Assembly (NCBI RefSeq): GCF_001931485.1
Contig: NZ_MSDV01000042.1
Coordinates: 58,003 to 122,002 of the forward strand
From: Burkholderia sp. SRS-W-2-2016
GTDB lineage: Bacteria; Pseudomonadota; Gammaproteobacteria; Burkholderiales; Burkholderiaceae
Reading direction: 5' to 3'
Length of the DNA: 64,000 bases
Below the pieces are notes generated by a model that was not told where the DNA came from, searched no databases, and saw nothing but the letters and a program-made list of their open reading frames with translations. A program made the position numbers and the translations under genes. Positions 31,928-42,093 of this stretch are shown here, one piece after another. Every line of letters begins with the position of its first letter. The stretch's first letter is position 1.

Positions 31928-32621
31928 GCGGCGCCTTCGGCGCCGTTGCCGCTGCCGGCGCCGACGCGCCCGCCGCCGGCAGCGACACCTCGTTCGCGGC
32001 CGCCCCGCCGCTCCCGCCCAACGGAATCTTCACCGTATGCACGGCGCCGTTGGCGAGCGGGAAATCGGATAACGCGCTGCGCGCGAGATAAGGCATCGCG
32101 CGCACCAGCGACGACTCGCCGCCGAAATTACGCGCGGTCACGTTATAGACCTCCTTGCCGCTCGCGCGCTCGGTGATGCGGATCCCGAGCAGATGCGTGA
32201 ACACCGGATAGCTCTGATTCACGTAGGTCGCCGGAAACGGCCCCCACGGGCCCCACGGATCGAACGGGCGGCCCCAGTACGGACCGGGCCACGGGTTGTA
32301 GTAGACCGGCTCGGCGACCGTCACGATATCCGAGCGGATCCCATAGGCGAGTTCGACCAGATAGCGCGCCTGCGCGCGCTCGACTTCGCGGAACGCATGC
32401 AGCGCAAGCTCGTTCGCGACGATCCGCTCGTACGCGCTCAATTCGAGGTTGTTCTGCTGATCGTCGTGGCGCGTGAACGCGTAGGTGCGGGTCGCGTCGC
32501 TGCCGCTCCACGCCGAGAACGCGGTGACCTGGGTCGTCACGTAGGTCGTGCAGCCGGACAGCAGCACCGTCAGCGCGACGAACGTCAGCGCGATGCGGCG
32601 GGTCCATCGATCGATGTTCAT
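31923..32621 (-). CDS. DUF4136-like lipoprotein
   Basis: A 232-residue envelope lipoprotein: signal peptide MNIDRWTRRIALTFVALTVLLSGC with lipobox LSGC (Cys about 24). The mature part begins TTYVTTQVTAFSAWSGSDATRTYAF and contains LSAYERIVANELALHAFREVERAQARYLVELAY, the DUF4136 pattern, then a Trp/Pro/Gly-rich stretch (YYNPWPGPYWGRPFDPWGPWG) and an Ala/Pro tail. Function of the family is unknown. The last codons lie in the 11-bp tandem repeat. It is divergent from pepN with a 290-base gap. Confidence 0.9.
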   Translation of the reverse strand: MNIDRWTRRIALTFVALTVLLSGCTTYVTTQVTAFSAWSGSDATRTYAFTRHDDQQNNLELSAYERIVANELALHAFREVERAQARYLVELAYGIRSDIVTVAEPVYYNPWPGPYWGRPFDPWGPWGPFPATYVNQSYPVFTHLLGIRITERASGKEVYNVTARNFGGESSLVRAMPYLARSALSDFPLANGAVHTVKIPLGGSGGAAANEVSLPAAGASAPAAATAPKAPQ

Positions 32622-32911
32622 GGTCTACCTCGTGAAGCCTCGGATGGCTTCGGTTAAACGTATGTTGCGTTTATTCCATCGGCGGATGCGCGGCGGCCCT
32701 TTACCCGGCAAGCCTCGCCGAGCCCTACGCCGCGCACCGGCCGCCACGCGCGGCGCCCGATAATACGCTGACCGCCCAAGCCGGTAAAAGGTTCTTCCGG
32801 CGGCGCCTTTCCCCTTCCGCACGATCGCCCGAGCCTTTGTACAATGGCTCGACAAGCCCGGCTCGCGCGCCCTTCGCGCGCGGCCGCTCGAATCCTCCAC
32901 CACAGAACGCC

Positions 32912-35617
32912 ATGGCCGATACCGAAACGCCCAATGTGATCCGCCGCGCCGACTACGCGCCGCCCGCCTTCCTGATCGACACCGTCGCGCTGGAGTTCGA
33001 TCTGGTCCCCGAACGCACGGTCGTCAGGAATACGATGCAGTTGCGCCGCAACCCGGACGCCGCGCGCGCCGCGCACCTCGAACTGATGGGCGAACAGCTC
33101 GAATTCGTCAGCGCCGAGATCGACGGCAAGCCGTTCGCGAACGTGCATCCGCACGAGCATGGGCTCTCGCTCGACAACGTGCCGGACAGCTTCGAGCTGA
33201 CTCTCACCAGCATCTGCAACCCGGCGCAGAACACCACGCTGTCGGGGCTGTACGTATCGAGCGGCAACTTCTTCACGCAGTGCGAGGCCGAGGGCTTTCG
33301 CCGCATCACCTACTTCCTCGACCGCCCCGACGTGATGGCGAGCTTCACGGTCACGCTGCGCGCGAGCAAGGCCGACTATCCGGTGCTGCTGTCGAACGGC
33401 AACCTGCTCGAAGAAGGCGATCTGCCCGACGGCCGTCATTTCGCGCGCTGGGAAGATCCGTTCAAGAAGCCGAGCTATCTGTTCGCGCTGGTCGCCGGCA
33501 AGCTGGTCGCGCTCGAGGAACGCGTGACCACCAGTTCGGGCAAGGAAAAGCTGCTGCAGGTGTGGGTCGAGCCGCACGATCTGGACAAGACCCGTCACGC
33601 GATGGACTCGCTGATCCATTCGATCCACTGGGACGAGCAGCGCTTCGGCCTCGAACTCGACCTGGACCGCTTCATGATCGTCGCGGTCAGCGACTTCAAC
33701 ATGGGCGCGATGGAGAACAAGGGGCTCAACATCTTCAACACGAAGTACGTGCTGGCGAACCCCGAGACCGCGACCGACACCGACTTCGCGAACATCGAGG
33801 CGGTGGTCGGCCACGAGTACTTCCACAACTGGACCGGCAACCGCGTGACCTGCCGCGACTGGTTCCAGCTGAGCCTGAAGGAAGGCCTGACGGTGTTCCG
33901 CGATCAGGAATTCTCGGCCGACATGGCCGCCGGCGACAGCGCCGCCAGCAACGAAGCGGCGCGCGCGACCAAGCGCATCGAGGACGTGCGGGTGCTGCGG
34001 CAGATGCAGTTCGCCGAGGACGCGGGTCCGATGGCGCATCCGGTACGCCCGGAGAGCTACGTCGAGATCAACAACTTCTACACGATGACCGTCTACGAGA
34101 AGGGTTCGGAAGTCGTGCGGATGTATCAGACGCTGTTCGGCCGCGACGGCTTCCGCAAGGGCATGGACCTGTATTTCGAGCGCCACGACGGCCAGGCGGT
34201 GACCTGCGACGACTTCCGTCACGCGCTCGCCGACGCGAATGGCCGCGACCTCGCGCAGTTCGAGCGCTGGTATAGCCAGGCCGGCACCCCGCGCGTGTCG
34301 GTGCGCACCCGTTACGACGCAGCGCAGCGCCGCTACAGCGTGACGCTGCGCCAGGGTTACGGGGACGGCGCGCCGGCCGCGCGCGAAACCCAAAAGGGTC
34401 CGCTGCTGATTCCGTTCGCGATCGGCCTGATCGGCAAGGACGGGCAGGATCTGCCGCTGCAACTCGACGGCGACGCGCAGGCATCCGCGTCGACCACCCG
34501 CGTGCTCGAATTCACGCAGACCGAACAGACCTTCACGTTCGTCAACGTCGCGCAGGAACCGCTGCCGTCGCTGCTGCGCAATTTCTCGGCGCCGGTGATC
34601 GTCGAATACGACTACAGCGCCGAGCAGCTCGCGTTTCTGCTTGCGCACGACAGCGATCCGTTCAACCGCTGGGAAGCCGGCCAACGGCTCGCGACCCGCG
34701 AGCTGCTCGCGCTCGCCGCGCGCGCGGCCAAGGGCGCAGCGCTGCAACTCGACGACTCGGTGGTCGCCGCGTTCGCGCGCGTGCTGACCGACGAGACGCT
34801 GTCGCCGGCGTTCCGCGAACTCGCGCTGATGCTGCCGTCCGAAGCGTATCTGGCCGAGCAGATGGCCGAGTCGAATCCGGCGGCGGTGCACGCGGCGCGG
34901 CAGTTCGTGCGCAAGCGTCTGGCCAATGCGCTGAAGGACGACTGGTTCAAGGTCTACGACCAGCATCGCACACCGGGCGGCTATGAAGCGACCCCGGAGG
35001 CGGCCGGCCATCGCGCGTTGAAGAATCTCGCACTGTCGTATCTGACCGAACTCGACGAACCCGCCGAGGCGGTGCGTCTCGCGGCCGCGCAATACGAAGC
35101 GGCCAACAACATGACCGATCGCGCGGCGGCGCTGTCCGCGCTGCTCAACGCGGCGGCGCAGCAAGGCGGCAGCCCGGAGGCGCAGCATGCGCTCGAGGAT
35201 TTCTATCTGCGCTTCGAGAAAGAGCCGCTGGTGATCGACAAGTGGTTCGCATTGCAGGCCACCCAGCGCGGCAGCGCGCGGCAGCCGGTGATCGATACGG
35301 TGCGCAAGCTGATGGCGCATCCGGCGTTCAACCTGAAGAACCCGAATCGCGCGCGTTCGCTGATCTTCAGCTTCTGCGCGGCGAACCCCGCGCAGTTCCA
35401 CGCCGAAGACGGCTCGGGCTACGCGTTCTGGGCCGAGCAGGTGATCGCGCTCGACGCGCTCAATCCGCAGGTGGCCGCCCGCCTCGCGCGTTCGCTCGAA
35501 CTGTGGCGCCGCTTCACGCCGGCGCTGCGCGACCGGATGCGCGCGGCGCTCGAGAAGGTCGCCGCGCAGGTGAAATCGCGCGACGTCCGTGAGATCGTCG
35601 AGAAGGCGTTGGGCTAA
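32912..35617 (+). CDS. pepN: Aminopeptidase N
   Basis: Cytoplasmic M1-family zinc metallo-aminopeptidase of 901 residues that removes N-terminal residues from peptides. The exopeptidase motif MGAMENKGLNIFN (about residue 265) and the zinc site HEYFHNWTGNR with the second Glu in LSLKEGLTVFRD (about 300-330) are intact. The length and C-terminal helical domains fit the E. coli enzyme. I start at ATG 32912 (MADTETPNVIRR), the usual N-terminus; an open frame runs 25 codons further upstream. Candidate -10 TACAAT lies at 32838-32843. It is followed by a hairpin terminator. Confidence 0.97.
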   Translation: MADTETPNVIRRADYAPPAFLIDTVALEFDLVPERTVVRNTMQLRRNPDAARAAHLELMGEQLEFVSAEIDGKPFANVHPHEHGLSLDNVPDSFELTLTSICNPAQNTTLSGLYVSSGNFFTQCEAEGFRRITYFLDRPDVMASFTVTLRASKADYPVLLSNGNLLEEGDLPDGRHFARWEDPFKKPSYLFALVAGKLVALEERVTTSSGKEKLLQVWVEPHDLDKTRHAMDSLIHSIHWDEQRFGLELDLDRFMIVAVSDFNMGAMENKGLNIFNTKYVLANPETATDTDFANIEAVVGHEYFHNWTGNRVTCRDWFQLSLKEGLTVFRDQEFSADMAAGDSAASNEAARATKRIEDVRVLRQMQFAEDAGPMAHPVRPESYVEINNFYTMTVYEKGSEVVRMYQTLFGRDGFRKGMDLYFERHDGQAVTCDDFRHALADANGRDLAQFERWYSQAGTPRVSVRTRYDAAQRRYSVTLRQGYGDGAPAARETQKGPLLIPFAIGLIGKDGQDLPLQLDGDAQASASTTRVLEFTQTEQTFTFVNVAQEPLPSLLRNFSAPVIVEYDYSAEQLAFLLAHDSDPFNRWEAGQRLATRELLALAARAAKGAALQLDDSVVAAFARVLTDETLSPAFRELALMLPSEAYLAEQMAESNPAAVHAARQFVRKRLANALKDDWFKVYDQHRTPGGYEATPEAAGHRALKNLALSYLTELDEPAEAVRLAAAQYEAANNMTDRAAALSALLNAAAQQGGSPEAQHALEDFYLRFEKEPLVIDKWFALQATQRGSARQPVIDTVRKLMAHPAFNLKNPNRARSLIFSFCAANPAQFHAEDGSGYAFWAEQVIALDALNPQVAARLARSLELWRRFTPALRDRMRAALEKVAAQVKSRDVREIVEKALG

Positions 35618-35637
35618 GACTCCCCTGAGGGGTAACG

Positions 35638-35667
35638 AAAGCCGGCACGGGTTGCCGGCTTTTTTTC
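35638..35667 (+). terminator. Rho-independent terminator after pepN
   Basis: A 9-bp stem (aagccggca / tgccggctt) with a five-base loop is followed by a run of T (35660-35667). Confidence 0.92.
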
Positions 35668-35746
35668 GTGCGCGGCCAAAAGCACGGAACCGGCCCGGCG
35701 AGCGGTTAAAATCCCAATATTCTTTGTGCCTTCCCGGAGTACAGCA

Positions 35747-36763
<1,017 letters not shown>

Positions 36764-36792
36764 TCTGAAAATAAAAAAATGAGCGTAGGGGC

Positions 36793-36822
36793 TTGCCAAG
36801 TCAGCAAAGTAGTCCCTATAAT
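36793..36822 (+). promoter_or_regulatory. Promoter of tRNA-Thr
   Basis: -35 TTGCCA at 36793-36798 and a perfect -10 TATAAT at 36817-36822, 18 bases apart, ending 15 bases before the mature tRNA. Confidence 0.85.
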
Positions 36823-36837
36823 CTCGTTTCTCCTGAT

Positions 36838-36913
36838 GCCGGAATAGCTCAGACGGTAGAGCAGCGCATTCGTAATGCGAAGGTCGGGGGTTCGATTCCT
36901 CTTTCCGGCACCA
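36838..36913 (+). tRNA. tRNA-Thr (anticodon CGT)
   Basis: A 76-base cloverleaf starting GCCGGAATAGCTC and ending with an encoded CCA. The anticodon loop TTCGTAA gives CGT, reading ACG threonine codons. The T loop GGTTCGATTCC is standard. The anticodon arm (GCGCATTCGTAATGCGA) is the same as that of the E. coli threonine CGT tRNA. Confidence 0.97.
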
Positions 36914-36926
36914 TCAAGTTTCAAGC

Positions 36927-36957
36927 AAAAAGCCCAGTCCTCGTGACTGGGCTTTTT
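36927..36957 (+). terminator. Rho-independent terminator after tRNA-Thr
   Basis: A 13-bp stem aaaaagcccagtc / gactgggcttttt with a five-base loop; the T tract and matching A tract make it usable in both directions, so it may also end the converging acyltransferase gene. Confidence 0.93.
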
Positions 36958-37005
36958 GTTTTCCGGCTCCCGCGCGTTGCGCGGTCTCCCCTCTCGCTTC
37001 GCCGC

Positions 37006-38112
37006 TCAGGTCGCGGCCGCCGGCGGATTGAGCGGCGCCTGCTCCGCATCCCGGTTACGCAACGCCTGCGCTCTCGCGATGATCGCGCGACGGGCCGGCA
37101 CCTCGACGAGGAAATAGCCGAGCGCGCCGCCCGCCACCACCACGCCCAGCTCGGCGAGCAGAATCAGCGACGCGACGAGCGGGCTCTCCGGCATATGCAG
37201 CTTTCTCACGACCTGGTTACACGCGATCTGCAGGATCGGGTGGATCAGATAGATCGAGAACGAGATCTCGCCGAGAAACACCGCGACCCGGTTGCCGAAC
37301 AGCGCATTGCCGATCGCCCCGCCCTTCGCGAGGCCCGCGATCACCAGCAGGATCAGCGGCAGCAGCAGGAACGGCAAGGTCGTCGACACAGACATCAGCA
37401 CCAGCAGCGCGACGAGGCCGAAGCACATCACGAGGTCGCCCGGCTGCCACGTCTTCAGCAGCCGGAACAGCCAGTAGCCGGCGAGAAACTGCGGGACGAT
37501 CCGCAGCGCGCCGAAAGTGGTCAGGCCGAGATCGCCGTCGTTGTAAATGAAGCAGTACACGCACAGCAGCACCCAGCTGATCGCGACGATCACGCCGCAG
37601 CTCAGTCGCGAAACCCGGCTCAGCAGTTTCGCGCAGAGCGGAAACACAAACAGATAAGCGAACCATTCGGCGCTGATCGACCAGGACACGAAATTCCAGC
37701 TGAGCTTCTTGTCGAGCCCCCACGCGTGAACGAGCAGCACGTTTTCGAGCGCGGTGCGCGCGGTGTAGTCCACCTCGTTATGCGCGAACTCGTGCCCCAC
37801 CCGCTTCGCGGCGAACCAGAGTCCGACGAACAGCAGGAACGTCAGCAGGTGCAGCGGATAGACGCGCGCGAAGCGCTTGACGATGAACGAGCGGTAATCG
37901 GCCCAACCGAACGCGACGCTGCGCGACGGCAGATAGGTATAGGCGAGGATGAAGCCGCTCAGCACGAAGAAGATGTCGACGCCCCACACCCAGTTATCGA
38001 CCAGACGCACGATGCCGAGCGGCAGCACGCCTTCGTTGTCGGCAAAGTGATGGATCACCACGAGCAGCGCGGCGAACGCGCGCAGGCCGGTCAGGTTGTT
38101 GATCTTTTGCAT
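37006..38112 (-). CDS. Acyltransferase 3 family membrane protein (OafA/YrhL-like)
   Basis: Integral inner-membrane O-acyltransferase of 368 residues with about ten hydrophobic segments. The family start is clear: INNLTGLRAFAALLVVIHHFA (about 4-24), with Arg and the His pair of the conserved motif, followed by WGVDIFFVLSGFILAYTY (about 42-60) and RFARVYPLHLLTF. It has no C-terminal SGNH domain. Such enzymes acetylate or acylate O-antigen, exopolysaccharide or antibiotics; the acceptor here cannot be told, as no sugar-biosynthesis genes are adjacent. The ATG at 38112 has GGGGA properly spaced upstream. Confidence 0.9.
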   Translation of the reverse strand: MQKINNLTGLRAFAALLVVIHHFADNEGVLPLGIVRLVDNWVWGVDIFFVLSGFILAYTYLPSRSVAFGWADYRSFIVKRFARVYPLHLLTFLLFVGLWFAAKRVGHEFAHNEVDYTARTALENVLLVHAWGLDKKLSWNFVSWSISAEWFAYLFVFPLCAKLLSRVSRLSCGVIVAISWVLLCVYCFIYNDGDLGLTTFGALRIVPQFLAGYWLFRLLKTWQPGDLVMCFGLVALLVLMSVSTTLPFLLLPLILLVIAGLAKGGAIGNALFGNRVAVFLGEISFSIYLIHPILQIACNQVVRKLHMPESPLVASLILLAELGVVVAGGALGYFLVEVPARRAIIARAQALRNRDAEQAPLNPPAAAT

Positions 38113-39024
38113 GAATTCCCCGGGCGATAACGCAGGTGAGCACACGAAGCGGTGCCACGCAAACTGGTCCGGCCGCGCGATTGCGCGGCTCATGGGCAAG
38201 CAAAATAGATATTGATGCAACGGTGTTGCGGCGCCGGTCCGATCCTTCGCTGCCACCGCTTTGCAGCCGGCTGTGTGCCGATTGATCCGCGTCGTTGTCG
38301 CCGGGGAGCGCCGGGATGAAAACAGCGACCGCGTGCGACTCGACACCGTACATCGTATAGGCCGACCCAGCCTCGCCTGTATGCGCTAACGCACCAACCT
38401 TCCACGCAATACCGGGCGACGAGCCTGACGAGCCGTGGGATGCATCGGACAACGCGTGACTGTTTGAATCATCGGCAGCCCGGCGCGCGCCAAAAGGTCT
38501 GTCATCCGATGAGGAGGTTTTGGCACAAAAATGCGGAAATGAGTTTGCCAGCCAACTGTCAGACGGTTAATTAGCGACGAAAATCATTAAATATTGTTCG
38601 ACCCGTCAACGTAAGCCGGCATCTGCCGTTTACAAAAAATGAGGCGTGAATCGTTTGATCGGCAATTAACGAACGTTCATTCCCAGCGCGGGAAATTCTG
38701 CCGATGCGGCGACGCACAATTGTGTCATGAATTATTCATGGAAAACGCTTAATCGCAGCGCGGCAACGGCGGCCGGCGTTCGCGCCGAAAGCGCTGGAAA
38801 CAGCCGTGGGAAGGGCAGTAACGGACAACGGAAGGATGGGATTGAAGGTCTGGCGAAGCAGGAGCGGAGAAACGCGTGCACTGGCCAGACGATAAATTTT
38901 ATTCAAACAGTCTGTTTTAGTGTTGGCTTGTGCCGTTAAAGCAACAGAGAGTGAGTGACTTGCATCGGACACTGGTGCGATGCGGGGACCGAGGCAGATA
39001 ATCGGTTTGTAAAGGAGAAAGATC
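38113..39024. other. Long intergenic region, 0.9 kb
   Basis: The left half (38113-38460) is GC-rich with short non-conserved frames. The right half (38510-38960) is clearly AT-rich for this genome, with taaatattg (38587-38595), a CACAATTGTG palindrome near 38717-38726, and AACGAACGTTCATT near 38671. A 70-codon plus-strand frame at 38727-38939 has no recognisable features and a composition unlike neighbouring genes, so I do not call it. Promoters for both flanking genes must be here. The composition shift could mark acquired DNA, but there is no mobility gene. Confidence 0.4.
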
Positions 39025-39174
39025 ATGGATGCCAAACCACCGAAGATTCCGACCCCGGATAAAGTCTTTTACCCGGATCCGGAACCCGTGGCCGTCGAGT
39101 TTCTGGGTGCCGAACTGCCGGAGCACGTTCGCGCATTTTTCGACGAACAACGCAAGTCGTGCGATCCGAAGTAA
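39025..39174 (+). CDS. Small conserved-looking protein, 49 residues, function unknown
   Basis: Starts at ATG 39025 behind an excellent Shine-Dalgarno (AAAGGAG at 39011-39017, seven bases from the ATG). The product is soluble, Pro-rich at the start (MDAKPPKIPTPDKVFYPDPEP), then VAVEFLGAELPEHVRAFFDEQRKSC. It has no signal peptide or membrane segment. The strong ribosome binding site and balanced codon use favour a real gene. I do not recognise the family. Confidence 0.65.
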   Translation: MDAKPPKIPTPDKVFYPDPEPVAVEFLGAELPEHVRAFFDEQRKSCDPK

Positions 39175-39450
39175 CGGGGCAGTGGCGCGCCGCAGCATTC
39201 GCGCACGTGCAACAACCGCGCGATACACGCTCGCGCCCTTTTAATGCGTCCGACGCAGATGTCGTGACCGCGGACCGGCTCGTCTGATCGTCCCGCGGCG
39301 CTGGGTCATTCGGCCCGAGCGCCTGGTTGCGCGCGTCCCTCTCCTGCGCCGCGCATCCCACCCCCCCCTCCGATGCGGTTCACGCCGTTTGCCGGGCATC
39401 ATTTATCCTTCTGGTTTTTCCGTCAGCGGCCGCCCGGCCACGTTCACGCC

Positions 39451-40041
39451 ATGAATCGTTCGTATCGCTTCGCAGCGTCCTGCGCGCTCGCTCTCGCCGC
39501 CGCCTTCCCGTTCTCGCCCGCTCACGCCGATGGCGGCGACACCGCGCTCACCAATCTGATCGCACTGGTTTCGCAGCGCCTCGCGCTCGCGGAGCCGGTC
39601 GCGCGCTGGAAGTGGGCGAATCACCAGGCGATCACCGATACGCCGCGGGAAAACGCGCTGCTCGTCGATGTCGAAAAGCGCGCCGCCGCCGCGAACGTCG
39701 ATCCGGCTTTCGCGCGCGCGTTCTTCCAGGATCAGATCGATGCGAGCAAGGAAGTACAGAACGCATTGTTCGCGAACTGGCGCAGCGGGCAGCCGCCGCA
39801 GGGCCCCGCGCCCGATCTGGCCACCTCCACGAGACCGCAGCTCGACAAGCTCACGCAAGCGCTGGTGGCCGGTCTCGCGCGCGTGCAACCGCTGCGCACG
39901 GCGGACGATTGTCCGTCGCGCGTCGCGCAATCGCTGGCTAACTGGAAATCGCTGACGCGCTATGACGCCGTGCATTCGAGCGCGTTGACGCATGCGCTCG
40001 GTCACGTGTGCGAAACAGGCGGGGTGGGCGCGACCGGCTAG
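39451..40041 (+). CDS. Periplasmic chorismate mutase (AroQ gamma class)
   Basis: Secreted monofunctional chorismate mutase converting chorismate to prephenate. The 196-residue protein has a signal peptide (MNRSYRFAASCALALAAAFPFSPAHA, cleavage after AHA). The AroQ helix follows: LIALVSQRLALAEPVARWKWAN (active-site Arg and Lys, about 36-57), DTPRENALLVDVEKRAAA and FARAFFQDQIDASKEVQNAL. Two cysteines near the C-terminus (DDCPSR and HVCETG) could form a disulfide, as in the Mycobacterium gamma-class enzyme. Its periplasmic role is unclear, since the shikimate pathway is cytoplasmic. The ATG at 39451 gives a proper signal peptide; upstream frame extension does not. Confidence 0.88.
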   Translation: MNRSYRFAASCALALAAAFPFSPAHADGGDTALTNLIALVSQRLALAEPVARWKWANHQAITDTPRENALLVDVEKRAAAANVDPAFARAFFQDQIDASKEVQNALFANWRSGQPPQGPAPDLATSTRPQLDKLTQALVAGLARVQPLRTADDCPSRVAQSLANWKSLTRYDAVHSSALTHALGHVCETGGVGATG

Positions 40042-40094
40042 GCAAGGTTGCCGAGCCGGTCGGCATCAAAGGCGCGGGCGCGCGCCGGCGCCGC

Positions 40095-41243
40095 TCAAAC
40101 AGCGAGACTGGACTCGGGGGTATCGGTCGATACATTCAGCGGCATCACGCGCAGCCCGCGCGCGAGATGGCTCTGCAGGATCCGGTAGGTCGCCAGCTCG
40201 AACGCGCCCGCGAGTGCGCTCCCGTGCAGCAGCGCGGCCTCGCCGAGTGACGGCGCATGGCCGAGATAGCGCCAGCGATCGACCACATGAAACACGCGCT
40301 GCGCTTCCTCGCGCTCCTCGAATACGATCGGGCCGCCGAACGGCCACGGTGCGTCCGCGGGGTCGCTCTTCGTCACGCGCGGCAGCCGGTTCTGCCCCGG
40401 CCGCAACGTCGCGATCCACTGCGCCTCGGCGAGCATCGCGCCGAGTTCGCCACCGGTCGCGCGCCACTCGACGCGCCGGATCTGCTGCGCGAGCCTCATG
40501 TCCTTCGACGAGCGCCGCTCGCCGCTCAGATGCGCGCGCAGCCGCTGCCGCACCCGCACGCTGCGCCCGACATAGAGAGGCGCGTCGTTTTCTCCATAGA
40601 ACACATACACGCCGCAGCCCGCCGGCGCGGTATCGAGCAGATCTTCGGTGATGTCCCCGGCCAGCCGGTAGCGCCGCGTGGTGCGCTCGATCTGCGCACG
40701 CAGCGCATCGAGCGGCACGAGCGTGGGCAAACGCTGCCAGAACTGCCAGATCAGATCGGCGTCGGCGAGCGCGCGGTGGCGGTCGGACGGCACCAGCGCG
40801 TGACGTTCGACGAGCGCGTCGAGGCCGTGGCGCTTTTCAGCCGGAAACAGCGCGCGCGACAGTCGCACCGTGCAGAGCACGTCCGGGTCGAACGCGAGTC
40901 CGACGCGGCGAAATTCGCTACGCAGGAAGCCGCGATCGAAACTCGCGTTGTGCGCGACAAACAGTTTGCCTTTCAGACGCTCGAGCAGCGCCGGCGCGAC
41001 CGCGTCGAAGGTCGGCGCGCCGCGCACCATCTCGTTGGTGATGCCGGTGAGCTGCTGGATGAACGACGGAATCGGCTGCTGCGGGTCGATCAGACTGCTC
41101 CAGCGCGACACGCCGGCCGGCCCGACCTCGACGACACCGATCTCGGTAATGCGATGCTCGCTCGTGGAGCCGCCGGTCGTTTCAAGGTCGACGAAGACGA
41201 TCGGCACTTCGAGCGCCACTTGCGGCGAAAACTGTTCGGACAT
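40095..41243 (-). CDS. DEDD 3'-5' exonuclease fused to a GIY-YIG nuclease domain (Pol III epsilon-like/Cho-like)
   Basis: A 382-residue nuclease. Residues 12-175 are a DnaQ-like exonuclease with the DEDDh residues: FVDLETTGG (Asp19, Glu21), VAHNASFDRGFL (Asp about 103) and HRALADADLIWQFW (His, Asp about 157-162). Residues about 205-290 are a UvrC/Cho-type GIY-YIG domain with GCGVYVFYGENDAPLYVGRS and ... RQRLRAHL. Such fusions are common in beta-proteobacteria and probably act in DNA repair incision and trimming. It is not the replicative dnaQ gene. The start at 41243 lies just after a GGAG-like sequence. Confidence 0.9.
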   Translation of the reverse strand: MSEQFSPQVALEVPIVFVDLETTGGSTSEHRITEIGVVEVGPAGVSRWSSLIDPQQPIPSFIQQLTGITNEMVRGAPTFDAVAPALLERLKGKLFVAHNASFDRGFLRSEFRRVGLAFDPDVLCTVRLSRALFPAEKRHGLDALVERHALVPSDRHRALADADLIWQFWQRLPTLVPLDALRAQIERTTRRYRLAGDITEDLLDTAPAGCGVYVFYGENDAPLYVGRSVRVRQRLRAHLSGERRSSKDMRLAQQIRRVEWRATGGELGAMLAEAQWIATLRPGQNRLPRVTKSDPADAPWPFGGPIVFEEREEAQRVFHVVDRWRYLGHAPSLGEAALLHGSALAGAFELATYRILQSHLARGLRVMPLNVSTDTPESSLAV

Positions 41244-41411
41244 GGAGGGGAGAAGGTTTCAGACGCGGGATTTTGCGGCAAGTATGCACCAGTTGGGCGC
41301 CGGGCATCCAGAAGGGACCGGCCGGCGCGCCGCCGGAAATCGGGGCCGGACTGCGACGCCCGGTTTGCAATCCACCTCACGCGCGCCCTTCCTCACCCGA
41401 AAATCGCGCCA

Positions 41412-41446
41412 AAAAATAAAAACCCTCGCATTACGGCGAGGGTTTT
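41412..41446 (-). terminator. Rho-independent terminator after cspA
   Basis: A stem gcgagggttt / aaaccctcgc is followed on the minus strand by TTATTTTTT. It lies 44 bases past the cspA stop and fits termination of that gene. Confidence 0.88.
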
Positions 41447-41489
41447 CCTTTGAAACCGACTTGGGCTTACCGCCCCCCGGCGCAGCGTT

Positions 41490-41693
41490 TTACAGCGGCT
41501 GGATATTGGCCGCCTGCTTGCCCTTCGGGCTCGCCTTGACCTCGAAGGACACGCGCTGATTCTCTTTCAACGACTTGAAGCCGTCCGCGCGGATCTCCGA
41601 GAAGTGCGCGAACAGGTCTTCGCCGCCCGCATCGGCCGTAATGAAGCCAAAGCCTTTAGCATCGTTGAACCATTTGACGATACCGGTTTCCAT
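41490..41693 (-). CDS. Cold-shock protein, CspA family
   Basis: A 67-residue single-domain nucleic-acid chaperone that keeps mRNA unfolded at low temperature. The RNP1 and RNP2 motifs are intact: KWFNDAKGFGFI (7-18) and DLFAHFSEI (about 26-34). ATG 41693 is preceded by GAGGAAAACAGGAAA. The mapped promoter elements about 130 bases upstream imply a long 5' untranslated leader, as in cold-inducible csp genes where the leader refolds with temperature. An in-frame upstream ATG at 41804 lies within the leader and is rejected. Confidence 0.96.
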   Translation of the reverse strand: METGIVKWFNDAKGFGFITADAGGEDLFAHFSEIRADGFKSLKENQRVSFEVKASPKGKQAANIQPL

Positions 41694-41821
41694 TTTCCTG
41701 TTTTCCTCGACGTTTATCAGACCGGGCATTTGCCCGAAGTGAACCAACCCCGAATTCATTGCCAGCCGATATCCGATTACATAAAAAAGACCGGCATCGA
41801 CCAATGAAATGCGGCTTTGCC

Positions 41822-41851
41822 GTTATACGGGGAAGCCGGAATAGGCGTCAA
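41822..41851 (-). promoter_or_regulatory. Promoter of the cold-shock gene
   Basis: On the minus strand, -35 TTGACG (41851-41846) and -10 TATAAC (41827-41822) are separated by 18 bases. A start near 41815 would give a leader of about 120 bases before the cspA ATG. The rest of the 400-base gap to the next gene (to 42093) shows only short AT-rich stretches and an imperfect repeat around gcgcataaacg / gcgttacgcat. Confidence 0.75.
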
Positions 41852-42093
41852 GTAAACTCTACGTATGTGCTTAGCGCATAAACGGATAATCGTAAATCGC
41901 ATTGCGTTACGCATAATCAGTCATATTTACCCAAGCCAACCTGGACGGCACTCGAACCCGGCAAATTTTTCTAATTACGCCGGACTAGATGTAACAAAAT
42001 ACGACTTTCCGTAAGTGTTTGTCCGGGTGGTTCCGATGCAGCCGAAATCGGATGATGGAAATCAGTAGTAGCGATGTGCTTCAGGAGGTTGTC

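Noticed and set aside
38727..38939. 70-codon plus-strand frame
   Set aside because: No ribosome binding site, Ser/Arg/Gly-rich product, AT-rich non-coding context.
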